From CAZPBN01 sp964584935 (lineage in GTDB: Bacteria; Acidobacteriota; Aminicenantia; Aminicenantales; Aminicenantaceae), in contig CAZPBN010000034.1 in the NCBI GenBank assembly GCA_964584935.1, positions 1 through 15,696 on the forward strand: a stretch of DNA of 15,696 nt. The letters are read 5' to 3'. Both the position numbers and the translations under genes were made by a program. The notes under the pieces are model-generated. The model was given only the letters and a program-made list of their open reading frames with translations, searched no databases and had not been told where the DNA came from. This document shows, piece after piece, positions 1 to 6,995 of the stretch. Within the stretch, counting starts at the first letter, position 1. Every line of letters starts with the position of its first letter.

Positions 1-39
1 TTTAATTCAATTTTATATAAAAACCCTTCATCAGAACTA

Positions 40-67
40 ATCATACACAATAGTTTAACTTTGTCAA
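40..67 (-). promoter_or_regulatory. Sigma70-type promoter firing out of the left edge
   Basis: Read on the minus strand there is a perfect TTGACA (-35, 62-67), a 16-nt spacer and TATGAT (-10, 40-45, 5 of 6 matches). Transcription would start near position 33 and leave the window, so the gene it serves lies to the left. No start codon with a ribosome site is visible in the 33 bases left. It marks the boundary between the S9 peptidase 3' region and the next minus-strand unit. Confidence 0.55.
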
Positions 68-329
68 AACATCACCTTAAAGACAGGCACTTTCTGTCCA
101 AACAATGGGGAGGGCCTCACAGAAATGGATTTTACTTTTTTGCAAAGATATTTCCAAAAAGGAAAAGCTCCTTTCTAAAACAAGGTGATGGCAGAGAGAA
201 CTTTTGTTTTATTCTGAATGCTTACAGTCACAACAACAAATTGTTTTCTTTCCGTGTCAATCTGTCTCTTATCTCTAGTTTTTTTATCTTTCTTTTTACA
301 ATACTAGCTCGAACTCACCAACAATTATC

Positions 330-371
330 AACGCAATAAACGCATGTAACGCAACAAACGCAATGAACGCA
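330..371. repeat. 18-nt tandem repeat, AACGCA-based
   Basis: Two and a third tandem copies of an 18-nt unit built on AACGCA lie at 330-347, 348-365 and 366-371. The full copies differ at a few positions. It sits in the gene-free stretch 1-483, next to the 7-nt arrays at 381-483. The rest of that stretch (68-329) shows nothing beyond AT-rich sequence; the reading frames in it start with TTG, lack ribosome sites and resemble no protein I know. Confidence 0.6.
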
Positions 372-380
372 TCTATTTCT

Positions 381-483
381 CACCTCTTACGATTCTTCTC
401 ATCTTACATCTTACGTCTCACGATTATTACGATTCTTCTCATCTTACGTCTTACGTCTCACGTCTCACGTCTCACGATTATTA
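381..483. repeat. Degenerate 7-nt repeat array with a 40-bp duplication
   Basis: Plus-strand heptamers such as CTCATCT, TACGTCT, CACGTCT and CACGATT recur, most with C at position 3 and T at position 7. TACGTCT occurs twice running (445-458) and CACGTCT twice running (459-472). A 34-nt block at 387-420 repeats at 427-460 with one difference (408 versus 448), so part of the array was duplicated with a 40-bp period. The array reaches the S9 peptidase stop codon at 484, so it forms the start of that transcript's 3' UTR, where it reads as purine-rich RNA. Confidence 0.75.
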
Positions 484-2535
484 TTATTTCTTCAACCACT
501 GATCCAGCCAGGAGAGTACCGTCTCGTGCCAGAGAATCGAATTATGGGGTTTCAAAACCCAGTGGTTTTCATCGGGAAAATACAGCAATTTGCTTGGAAT
601 CCCTTGTCTTTGCAGGGCATTGAAAGTGCCCATTCCCTGCGTATCCACCACTCTGAAATCCCAGGCTCCATGGATCACCAGCATCGGTGTCTTCCAGTTT
701 CCAACAAAATTGACAGGATTGTGCTTTTCATAGCCTTCCGGATTATCCCAGGGAGTTCCCATATGATCCCATTCAGGAAACCACAATTCTTCGGTATTAT
801 AATAAGCCATCCGTTCATCAAGGTTTCCATCGTGATTGACAAGACACAGAAAACGGTCAGGCCAGTTCCCTGCTATCCAGTTTATCATAAATCCTCCAAA
901 GGACGCTCCCAGGGCTCCAACCCGGTCTCCGTCAAGCCAGGGATATCTATCCAGGGCAGCAGCCAGTCCTTTCTTAAGGTCTTCCATGGGCTTTCCTCCC
1001 CAGTCTCCCCGGATTGAGTCTGTGAACGCTTGACCATACCCCACAGAACCATGGAAATCCACCATGACTGCCGCATAGCCGGCTCCCGTATAAGCCTGGG
1101 GATTCCACCGGTAGTGGAAATTGTTTCCGAATGAACCTTGAGGCCCTCCGTGAATAAGAAAAGCAACCGCATATTTTTGATTTGGTTTGAAATCAGCCGG
1201 TTTGACAACATATCCATAAACAATTTCATTATTCCAGCCTTTAAAAGTAAACTGCTCATATTCACCCATGCGAGCCAGGGAAACCTTTCCGGCATTGATT
1301 TGTGTTATGGGCTTGACCTCACTTCCGTCTTTTTTAACCGAATAAATCTCAACCGGTGAGCTCATGTTATTCATTCCGTATACAATCCGGTTTCCTGTAT
1401 CCGAAGGAGAGCTGACAGAACCTTTTTTGACAAGAGTGCTGACTTTGCCCGTTTTAATATCAATTGCAAAAAGAGATCTCTGCCCAATATTAGAAGCCGT
1501 GGAATAAATGGTGCTTCCGTCATCGGACCAGCAAAGAGAAGAAGGAGAGCGATCCCAATCCTCTGTCAAAACTTTTTCTTTTCCATCCGGCCAGGACTTA
1601 AGAATAACTCTGAACCTGTCAGACTCATATCCGGGACGAGCCATAGCCAGATAAGCAAGAGTTTTTCCATCCGGTGAAAAAACAGGAGTTGTATCCCAAG
1701 CCTTGTTCTTTTCTGTGATGCATTCAGGCTTTTTTGAACCATCTACAGGCACATAATAAAGGTCAAAATCAGTGGACCACGCCTCTTTTTCCCCAACATC
1801 TTTTGCGGTGAAAATCAATCCTTTCCCATCCTGGGTGAAAGTGATTTCTTCCGGCCCACCGAAAGGCTGCGACGGTGTATCTGCATTCATTCCTTTCATA
1901 AGCTTAACCAGCTTTTTATCCTTACAATTCACCACAAAAACATGAGACCGGCGGCCATCCTCCCATGTATCCCAGTGGCGGATAAAGATACTGTCATAAA
2001 TACGGCCGGTTTCCTTTTTCTGGGCTATTTCATCCAGTTTTTCCTTGGTGCTGTAGGGACATCCTTTTTGAGGAAAAACCTCTATGGTCAAAGCGATTTT
2101 CCCGCCAGCTGGAGAAACGATAAGATTGGATGCATTCAAAGGAAGATCTGTGAATTGTTCTGCTTCTCCGCCGTCAATTCTTATGCGCCAGACCTGTGAA
2201 GAACCGGAGCGGGTGGAAAGAAACCATATGACTTTTCCGCAGGGAGACCAGCGGGGATTATAATCAGAGGCAGGATGGGTGGTTAGTCTCCGGAGATTTT
2301 CTCCTGAGGACTGAACAATCCAGAGATCAGTCCTTCCCCGGTTGGCATCAAGGTCTGTTTTTCTCAATGTGAAAACGATCAATTTTCCGTCAGGAGAAAC
2401 CTGAGGATCTGAAATCCTGTCCATTGCCAGCATGTCATGAACTGAAAACGGATGCGTTTCCTTAGAATAAGCTGTATTCGCAGCGATGAAACCAACACAT
2501 AAAATTAATACGATTATCATAGATAAGCGTCGCAT
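484..2535 (-). CDS. Exported S9 family peptidase (prolyl oligopeptidase / acylaminoacyl-peptidase type)
   Basis: This is a 683-residue serine peptidase of clan SC that should cleave short peptides outside the cytoplasm. Residues 1-24 form a signal peptide (MRRLSMIIVLILCVGFIAAN followed by a small-residue cleavage region). Residues about 28-410 are a WD40/TolB-like beta-propeller with repeated SPDG or SPCG strand motifs (47-50, 97-100, 287-290). The C-terminal alpha/beta hydrolase (about 425-683) carries the oxyanion region HGGPQG (462-467) and the catalytic triad Ser545 (GASFGG), Asp626 (GAWDFRV) and His658 (ENHW). Length is normal for the family and nothing is broken. The ATG at 2535 has an AGGAGG ribosome site five bases upstream. 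A 3' array of 7-nt repeats follows the stop. Exact specificity (dipeptidyl or acylaminoacyl) cannot be told from sequence. Confidence 0.95.
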   Translation of the reverse strand: MRRLSMIIVLILCVGFIAANTAYSKETHPFSVHDMLAMDRISDPQVSPDGKLIVFTLRKTDLDANRGRTDLWIVQSSGENLRRLTTHPASDYNPRWSPCGKVIWFLSTRSGSSQVWRIRIDGGEAEQFTDLPLNASNLIVSPAGGKIALTIEVFPQKGCPYSTKEKLDEIAQKKETGRIYDSIFIRHWDTWEDGRRSHVFVVNCKDKKLVKLMKGMNADTPSQPFGGPEEITFTQDGKGLIFTAKDVGEKEAWSTDFDLYYVPVDGSKKPECITEKNKAWDTTPVFSPDGKTLAYLAMARPGYESDRFRVILKSWPDGKEKVLTEDWDRSPSSLCWSDDGSTIYSTASNIGQRSLFAIDIKTGKVSTLVKKGSVSSPSDTGNRIVYGMNNMSSPVEIYSVKKDGSEVKPITQINAGKVSLARMGEYEQFTFKGWNNEIVYGYVVKPADFKPNQKYAVAFLIHGGPQGSFGNNFHYRWNPQAYTGAGYAAVMVDFHGSVGYGQAFTDSIRGDWGGKPMEDLKKGLAAALDRYPWLDGDRVGALGASFGGFMINWIAGNWPDRFLCLVNHDGNLDERMAYYNTEELWFPEWDHMGTPWDNPEGYEKHNPVNFVGNWKTPMLVIHGAWDFRVVDTQGMGTFNALQRQGIPSKLLYFPDENHWVLKPHNSILWHETVLSWLDQWLKK

Positions 2536-2551
2536 TCATTCCTCCTTTACC

Positions 2552-2591
2552 AATAATGAATGATTGAATTAAGTATCCCATATTCATTATT
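2552..2591. repeat. Inverted repeat upstream of the S9 peptidase
   Basis: AATAATGAAT (2552-2561) and ATTCATTATT (2582-2591) are perfect 10-bp inverted arms separated by 20 bp. A second nested pair is ATTGAAT (2563-2569) and ATTCAAT (2589-2595). The dyad overlaps the proposed promoter, so it could be an operator or a leader hairpin. Because the flanks are AT-rich repeat sequence, chance or repeat origin is also possible. Confidence 0.45.
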
Positions 2592-2600
2592 CAATTTCAA
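2572..2600 (-). promoter_or_regulatory. Candidate promoter of the S9 peptidase gene
   Basis: On the minus strand TTGAAA (-35, 2595-2600) is followed after 17 nt by GATACT (-10, 2572-2577, 4 of 6). It would give a leader of about 30 nt containing the AGGAGG ribosome site. The -10 match is modest. Confidence 0.4.
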
Positions 2601-2612
2601 TATATACAATTC

Positions 2613-2781
2613 TCTGATTTCGAATTCCTAATTGCTTATTTCTAACTCAATTGACATCTCACAATTTTATGCTGATTTGCGTTTTATCATTTCTTATATC
2701 TAATCTCTTTTCTATTCTTTCTTCTCACATCTCACTTCTCAATTCTTACGACTCATCAATTCATATTTCCCATTCACTCTA
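2613..2781. repeat. Degenerate 7-nt repeat array
   Basis: Plus-strand heptamers run almost unbroken from 2613 to 2781, with roughly one 1-nt phase slip near 2662-2670. From 2670 to 2774 fifteen successive heptamers all end in T; examples are TGCTGAT, TTCTTAT, CACATCT, TACGACT and TCCCATT. From 2613 to 2647 five heptamers end in T and four of them have A at position 5 (for example TCTGATT, CCTAATT). The words TACGACT and CATCAAT recur in the same order in the array at 9468-9544. It fills the gap between the radical SAM and S9 peptidase genes and has no coding content. Confidence 0.7.
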
Positions 2782-2840
2782 ACTCATCCCTATTTTTTTT
2801 ATGTCATTGTCCGGCTCAGCTGGGCAATTCAAACGTAAGC

Positions 2841-2860
2841 GGCCCGTTCGGGGAACGGCC
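2841..2860. other. GC-rich hairpin in an AT-rich gap
   Basis: GGCC plus GTTC on the left pair with GAAC plus GGCC on the right, with one bulged C. The hairpin stands out from its AT-rich surroundings and is followed on the plus strand by a T-rich tract (2861-2870). That looks like a rho-independent terminator for the plus strand, but no plus-strand gene ends here. It may instead be a palindromic intergenic repeat. Confidence 0.4.
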
Positions 2861-2872
2861 CTATTTTTATAT

Positions 2873-2928
2873 TACGTCTCACTCTTAAAGTCTTATAAGT
2901 CATTGATTTCCCGTTTCTCATTTCAAAT
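2873..2928. repeat. Degenerate 7-nt repeat array, eight units
   Basis: Eight consecutive heptamers all end in T, for example TACGTCT, CACTCTT, CATTGAT and TTCTCAT. The word TACGTCT is shared with the array at 381-483. It lies just beyond the hairpin that follows the radical SAM stop codon, so it is in that gene's 3' region. Confidence 0.65.
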
Positions 2929-2962
2929 TAAATAAGGTCAATATGTAAAGTGTCCCCCTATT
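2928..2962 (+). repeat. Dispersed 35-nt GTGTCCCC element, copy A
   Basis: This stretch matches the reverse complement of 4523-4557 at 29 of 35 positions without gaps. Conserved blocks are TTAAATAAGGT at one end and GTGTCCCC towards the other. Its AAATAAGG (2930-2937) also pairs with CCTTATTT (2966-2973), which touches the radical SAM stop codon, so the transcript can fold into a hairpin directly after that gene. The two copies bracket the tRNA-Leu/radical SAM unit in inverted orientation. Confidence 0.65.
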
Positions 2963-2972
2963 CTTCCTTATT

Positions 2973-4301
2973 TTACAAAAGGCTTTTTAGGTTTTCAAAA
3001 TCTTCGGAAGAAAAATCTCCCCCAATATAAGGAAAGCTCAGTTTGTTATAAATAAGAGGATCCGCCTTTTTACGGATATATCCTTCATCCACCATCTTTT
3101 TCCAATCTCTGGTGCCGGGGACAGGGGAAAAATAAGCAAGCCTCGGCTTCAAACCCCGGCTTTTAACCTTGAGTATGCTTTCCTTCACACTCATGGCATC
3201 CTGTCCGGGAAGTCCTATCATGAGGTACACATTGATTTCTTCAGGAGCAAACCCGGCTTTGTCAAGATGAGACAAAGCCTTATCAAAATCCGAAGAAGAC
3301 ACTTTAGGACAGTGCTCATTTAAAACATCCTCATCAAAGGATTCCTGGCTGAGAAAAATGCTTTTAAAATTGGCTTTTTTCATAAGGGGAGCCAAAGTCA
3401 GGTCAATCTCCTTCACATGAAGCCCGTTTGGAGTGTGGAATACAAGAGGCAACTTTTTGCTTATGATTTCTTTCAAAACAGGGATGATGTGATTTCTCTT
3501 ATTAAGGAGAAGAGCATCATCATAGAAGGCTATATTCCGGGTGCCAAACCGTTTATAATTGGTCTCCAGTTCAGAAACAACAGATGACGGCTTTCTCTGT
3601 TCAAATTCCGGAAAAATAACAGGCGCGGCACAAAAAGAGCAGTCAAACACACAGCTCCGGGAAGTCAAAACCGGCAGCGATTCCCTGTTCCTCAACAGAT
3701 CAAACAAAGGGTGAGGCATTTCATCAAGACGTTCAAACCTTAAATCAGAACAGAAATCATCACCCAGGATCTCCTTCAAAAGGGAAAGAATTCTCTTCTC
3801 CCCAGGTCCCTCCACAATATAATCCGCCCCTGACTCAGATGCGGCATGCTCCGGCAGCAAGGTTGGGTAAACTCCTCCCAGGACGACAGGAATATTTCCT
3901 AGTTTATCCCGGATTATCTCGATCACAGCTTGAACACCGGGATACCAGTAAGTCATGGTGCAGCTGAGCAGGACAACCTCCGGTTTTGGAATTCGCCTGA
4001 GCTCATAAAGGAACAAATCAACCGGAATTCCATAGCGGGAATATTTACGGGGAATCTGTTTTAAAACTGAGGGCTTCGGGATCTCTTCTTTAAAAAAGGA
4101 TCCTCTGCCATCCGCTTTTGTTTTGGTTTTTTTGGGAAGACGCGGATGATCCCGGTCCAGGCAATCCAAAAAATACAATTCGGAATGGGTGTGCTCTTTT
4201 AAAATAGATGCCATGTAGAGAAGCCCCAGAGGCTTCATCCAAAAATCATACGCAGTGAAGTCGTAGATCCAGGGATTGATAAGCAGGATATTTTTTATCA
4301 T
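2973..4301 (-). CDS. B12-binding-domain radical SAM protein
   Basis: A 442-residue protein of the cobalamin-dependent-type radical SAM group. Residues 1-180 form the N-terminal Rossmann-like B12-binding region: it opens MIKNILLINP, and VVLGGVYPTLLPEHA (139-153) and VEGPGE (163-168) are typical, though no clear DxHxxG cobalamin ligand motif is visible. The radical SAM core from about 210 has the 4Fe-4S motif C217, C221, C224 (CxxxCxxC). The C-terminal segment (GLPGQ 363-367, PVPGTRDW 393-400) is also typical. Substrate unknown; relatives include methylases and cyclases. The start at 4301 is chosen because the protein begins as its relatives do. The frame stays open upstream, but that would translate the tRNA gene. 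There is no Shine-Dalgarno sequence: the upstream bases are the tRNA 3' end, ending 6 nt before the ATG. Confidence 0.9.
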   Translation of the reverse strand: MIKNILLINPWIYDFTAYDFWMKPLGLLYMASILKEHTHSELYFLDCLDRDHPRLPKKTKTKADGRGSFFKEEIPKPSVLKQIPRKYSRYGIPVDLFLYELRRIPKPEVVLLSCTMTYWYPGVQAVIEIIRDKLGNIPVVLGGVYPTLLPEHAASESGADYIVEGPGEKRILSLLKEILGDDFCSDLRFERLDEMPHPLFDLLRNRESLPVLTSRSCVFDCSFCAAPVIFPEFEQRKPSSVVSELETNYKRFGTRNIAFYDDALLLNKRNHIIPVLKEIISKKLPLVFHTPNGLHVKEIDLTLAPLMKKANFKSIFLSQESFDEDVLNEHCPKVSSSDFDKALSHLDKAGFAPEEINVYLMIGLPGQDAMSVKESILKVKSRGLKPRLAYFSPVPGTRDWKKMVDEGYIRKKADPLIYNKLSFPYIGGDFSSEDFENLKSLL

Positions 4302-4307
4302 TTGAAC

Positions 4308-4395
4308 TGGTGCGGAAGGGGGGACTCGAACCCCCACAGCCATAAAGACCATAAGCTCCTGAGGCTTACGCGTCTACCAATTCCGCCACTTCCGC
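4308..4395 (-). tRNA. tRNA-Leu (anticodon CAG), CCA encoded
   Basis: Read on the minus strand: acceptor stem GCGGAAG (4389-4395) pairs with CTTCCGC; the D arm contains GGTAGACGC; anticodon stem TAAGC/GCTTA holds loop CTCAGGA, so the anticodon is CAG (decodes CUG). A long 16-nt class II variable region follows, as in leucine tRNAs, then T stem GGGGG/CCCCC with loop TTCGAGT. Discriminator A is at 4311 and CCA is genomically encoded (4308-4310). All stems pair. The radical SAM ATG comes 6 nt later, so both are probably one transcript from the promoter at 4450-4478. Confidence 0.97.
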
Positions 4396-4449
4396 ATGAA
4401 CACCCATTTGTTATTCAACTCTGCCAGCCGCACATTCAATCGAAACACA

Positions 4450-4478
4450 ATTATAATTCAGTCTTCCAAAAGTGTAAA
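4450..4478 (-). promoter_or_regulatory. Consensus sigma70 promoter for tRNA-Leu and the radical SAM gene
   Basis: TTTACA (-35, 4473-4478, 5 of 6), exactly 17 nt of spacer, then a perfect TATAAT (-10, 4450-4455), all on the minus strand. The expected start is near 4443, about 48 nt before the tRNA 5' end. It is among the best promoter matches in the window, as expected for a tRNA gene. Confidence 0.8.
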
Positions 4479-4493
4479 GAAGCAAAACCGATA

Positions 4494-4514
4494 GGGCCCA
4501 ATCCCCGTATCGAG
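4494..4514 (+). repeat. Dispersed GGSCCAATCC element, copy 1
   Basis: This 21-nt stretch matches 7947-7967 at 17 of 21 positions in the same orientation, sharing CCAATCC and GTATCG. Both copies are in non-coding DNA beside other hairpins, so they look like decayed members of a dispersed intergenic palindrome. Confidence 0.5.
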
Positions 4515-4522
4515 CCGCAAAA

Positions 4523-4557
4523 AATATGGGGACACCATACCCATTTACCTTATTTAA
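4523..4557 (-). repeat. Dispersed 35-nt GTGTCCCC element, copy B
   Basis: Inverted partner of 2928-2962 (29 of 35 identical when this copy is read on the minus strand). On the plus strand its core is GGGGACAC (4528-4535). It lies upstream of the tRNA-Leu promoter and downstream of the three-gene envelope operon. Confidence 0.65.
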
Positions 4558-4601
4558 AAATGTAAACCGTGAAACTGAAAATGCTAGATCGCATGAAAAA
4601 T

Positions 4602-4628
4602 GGGGATACATTCTCATTATGTGTCCCC
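4602..4628. repeat. GGGGAYACAT hairpin
   Basis: GGGGATACAT (4602-4611) pairs with ATGTGTCCCC (4619-4628) at 9 of 10 positions around a 7-nt loop. GTGTCCCC is the same core as in the 35-nt element next door, so the region 4523-4628 holds two related motifs in opposite orientation. It follows the small lipoprotein gene's stop by about 70 nt and could form a 3' stem-loop in that transcript, but there is no T-run for a rho-independent terminator. Confidence 0.55.
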
Positions 4629-4699
4629 GCTTTACAAACCGTAAAAGGCAACAGAAACCAGCGTTTGGAAATTGATGAATAAATCAATATGACCGTCTT

Positions 4700-5164
4700 T
4701 TAATTTTTATCTCCTATTCTGAATGATTGTTTTCCTAAAAAATGGCTGTTGAGGAAAACTGCAACAGTCCATTCTCCTGATAGGTTTTTTTCATCACCCG
4801 GATCCAACCGGAATCTGTCGTAGGCTGTCACCGCTTCCAGATAATTCCCGTTCTCATTAACAGCAACCTCTCCGGTATCCCTGACTTCTGTTCCATCTGA
4901 GGAATACCATCTCCATCGAAGGATGACTTCCTCGGAAATCTCTTTTAATCTGACAAAACATATCACACTGTCATCATCAACAGAAAAATCAGTTATCCTC
5001 TCTAAAGGTTCCAGCAGCTCTCCGCTATCATTGATACGGCGGCACACAACCATCTCCTCTAACCAGTCCTTTGTCAAAAAAGGAGGCTGAACCTTAAATG
5101 AAATACAACTATTAACAAATAGGCAGAAAAACATTAGGATTATAATAACTTTGTATCTCTTCAT
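4700..5164 (-). CDS. Small lipoprotein, function unknown
   Basis: A 154-residue protein with a lipoprotein signal: basic MKRYK, hydrophobic core, and lipobox V17-N18-S19 before Cys20. The mature part has no cysteine-rich or repeat pattern. It looks all-beta: a RWRWYSSDG strand-turn (about 84-92) and an ending of the form GEWTVAVFLN...LGKQSFRI that resembles Ig-like accessory domains in other lipoproteins. I cannot name a family. It is the last gene of the operon; its ATG overlaps the LptD-like gene's stop as ATGA (5161-5164), implying translational coupling. Its position after an LptD-like barrel invites comparison with LptE, but no LptE signature is visible. Confidence 0.8.
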   Translation of the reverse strand: MKRYKVIIILMFFCLFVNSCISFKVQPPFLTKDWLEEMVVCRRINDSGELLEPLERITDFSVDDDSVICFVRLKEISEEVILRWRWYSSDGTEVRDTGEVAVNENGNYLEAVTAYDRFRLDPGDEKNLSGEWTVAVFLNSHFLGKQSFRIGDKN

Positions 5165-6993
5165 CGAGGGACCAGCTCCACCAAAAATTGTTCTGAAAGG
5201 CTCCGGTATATAAACCTCAATTGAAAGCGGCCAGCTTCCCTTACCAAATACAGGTCAATATTATTAAATTTATTCAAAAGAAAGTCATAATTAACCAAGG
5301 AATGAAATTCCCATTTTTTAAGAAATCCAATTGAAATATCCAGAAAGGACTGCTGAAGCCTGTCATTTTTCGGATCATAAGAAAAAGAGACCCAGCCATT
5401 GATTCGATCCGACGGATTGACTCTTAAAAGAGCACTCAAATCCTGACTGGTTGTTCCCGAAATAAGCCAATCCTTTGTTTTTCTTCGCGACTGCACACTG
5501 TAAAATCCCTCCAGGGAAAGGATTTCTCCGAATTTTTTTTTGGCACGGATGATGAATCCTCCCGATGTGAAATTTCTTCCTTCTTTTTCCAGAAATTGTT
5601 CCAGCGCCATGTTCACATTCAAGCTCAAACTTTTTTGTAAATAAATCGGTTTGCTGGATAGGCTGAAAATTGTGTTGTTGCTGTAGGCATTTTCACTCAA
5701 AAGGTCTCTCTTCAGCTTGTTATAAATGAACACGTTGGAAATCGAAGCCTGAAGCAAACCATTGTAAAGATTGAACGGATTAATCCCTACACTCAATTGA
5801 GGCTGGGATAAAATTTGGCCTCCCACAAGATCATAATTCAGATTATATGCGGTTCCCAAATTAAATATTTTAGCATTATAGGTCACATTCAATCCACCTG
5901 TAAACAGTTTTGAATAATCCTGAGTTTCTCCGACTTTGATCTTGGAATAGGAAGAAGTCAAAGAGAGATTGACCCGTTTGAAAAAACTTTTATTGTAGGA
6001 AAAACTGGTCAACACCTGGTCCTGAAGCTCATATTTGGCTGAAAGGGACGCACTCCCTAATTTTCCGGCGTTAAAAGACGAAGCCGCTCCAATCCAGGCT
6101 TCGCCTTTCAGATTCAAGGATTTGTTATAAGTGAAGTCCAGTTGAGTTTGGATCTGATCACTCCATTTTTTGTTTAATATAAAATTGGTGTTCCATATAT
6201 TGCTGGAATTATAGTTTCCCGTGAGATTGAGATTAAGGTTGTCATTCACTTTATAACTCGAGGAAGACGTGACCCGGAAAAGCCTGTCCCTTCCGGAATA
6301 ACCTTTGATTAATGTGTGTTCTTCATACTTGATCTGAGTGGCGTTTGAAAATTTATCCGGTTTATCATAATGAAAGCTGGCTCTGGTAACCAGTCCTTCA
6401 GATTTCGAATACCACACCTTATCCAGGGAAAAACCATACAAAGATAACTTTGTCCCCTGGGTCAATGTGTGTTTTTTCAGACTAAAAGACCTTATTCCTG
6501 CCAGATAGAGGGTGACATCATAGCCAATGACCTCATAATTTTTATTGATTTCCATTAAGCATCCCGTAAAAAAGAGAAAAGATTTTTTTATCTTCGAAAT
6601 ACTGACCTTATCAAGGGATGATTTTTTTTCTTTAAAAGATTGGGGGTCTTTGTCTCCTATGACACGAGCATCAATTTTCTCTCCATAGTTAACCAGCTTC
6701 CCTTTTTTTTCTTCCGGAGAAAATAAAAATTCATCCCCTTTTATTTTCTCTCCATCCTTACGGAGAACAACATCTCCATAGGCATAAAACACATGAGCCG
6801 AAATATCAATCTTTATATAAAGAGAAGAAACCGTATATTCAGAAAAATCAAATTCAACGTCTTCCCCGTAAATGAAATTCAAATCATAGCTGTACACCAG
6901 ATATTTCCCCTTTAAACGCAACACCTCATCTTCAGATGCCCAAAGGGGTAATGCCGTTAAAAAGATAAAGAAAAACAGAAAAGCTCTTTTCAC
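5161..6993 (-). CDS. OstA/LptD-like outer-membrane beta-barrel protein
   Basis: A 610-residue protein with signal peptide (about 1-19, cleavage after LPLWA). Residues about 22-175 resemble the OstA/LptA-type periplasmic domain: short beta repeats such as YAYGDVVLRKDGEKIKGDEF (71-90). From about 180 to the end it is a long run of alternating polar/hydrophobic strands rich in aromatic and Ser/Asn residues, as in a transmembrane barrel, ending in QLRFIYRSLSEQFLVELVPR. LptD inserts lipopolysaccharide into the outer membrane; whether this does so is inference, since the match is structural and the usual lpt neighbours are absent. GTG at 6993 is preferred: AAGGA sits 6 nt upstream. The in-frame TTG at 6999 would directly abut that site. 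The propeller gene's stop (6996-6998) lies just before the start. Confidence 0.75.
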   Translation of the reverse strand: MKRAFLFFFIFLTALPLWASEDEVLRLKGKYLVYSYDLNFIYGEDVEFDFSEYTVSSLYIKIDISAHVFYAYGDVVLRKDGEKIKGDEFLFSPEEKKGKLVNYGEKIDARVIGDKDPQSFKEKKSSLDKVSISKIKKSFLFFTGCLMEINKNYEVIGYDVTLYLAGIRSFSLKKHTLTQGTKLSLYGFSLDKVWYSKSEGLVTRASFHYDKPDKFSNATQIKYEEHTLIKGYSGRDRLFRVTSSSSYKVNDNLNLNLTGNYNSSNIWNTNFILNKKWSDQIQTQLDFTYNKSLNLKGEAWIGAASSFNAGKLGSASLSAKYELQDQVLTSFSYNKSFFKRVNLSLTSSYSKIKVGETQDYSKLFTGGLNVTYNAKIFNLGTAYNLNYDLVGGQILSQPQLSVGINPFNLYNGLLQASISNVFIYNKLKRDLLSENAYSNNTIFSLSSKPIYLQKSLSLNVNMALEQFLEKEGRNFTSGGFIIRAKKKFGEILSLEGFYSVQSRRKTKDWLISGTTSQDLSALLRVNPSDRINGWVSFSYDPKNDRLQQSFLDISIGFLKKWEFHSLVNYDFLLNKFNNIDLYLVREAGRFQLRFIYRSLSEQFLVELVPR

Positions 6994-6995
6994 TG

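Noticed and set aside
61..339. A 92-residue plus-strand frame near the left edge
   Set aside because: It starts with TTG, has no ribosome site, no recognisable similarity and unusual composition; it overlaps repeat sequence at its end.
381..483. CRISPR array
   Set aside because: Repeat units are 7 nt with no spacers of constant length and no cas genes nearby.
526..1359. Several frames opposite or out of phase with the S9 peptidase
   Set aside because: They lie inside an intact peptidase gene with complete domain structure and lack their own ribosome sites.
2841..2870. Rho-independent terminator
   Set aside because: Hairpin plus T-rich tract fits only the plus strand, where no gene ends; the stem is bulged and the T tract interrupted. 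Kept as a hairpin only.
4302..4352. Upstream extension of the radical SAM protein by 17 residues
   Set aside because: These codons translate the 3' half of tRNA-Leu; VGVRVPPSAP is a typical spurious peptide from a tRNA T arm. Relatives start at the ATG 4301.
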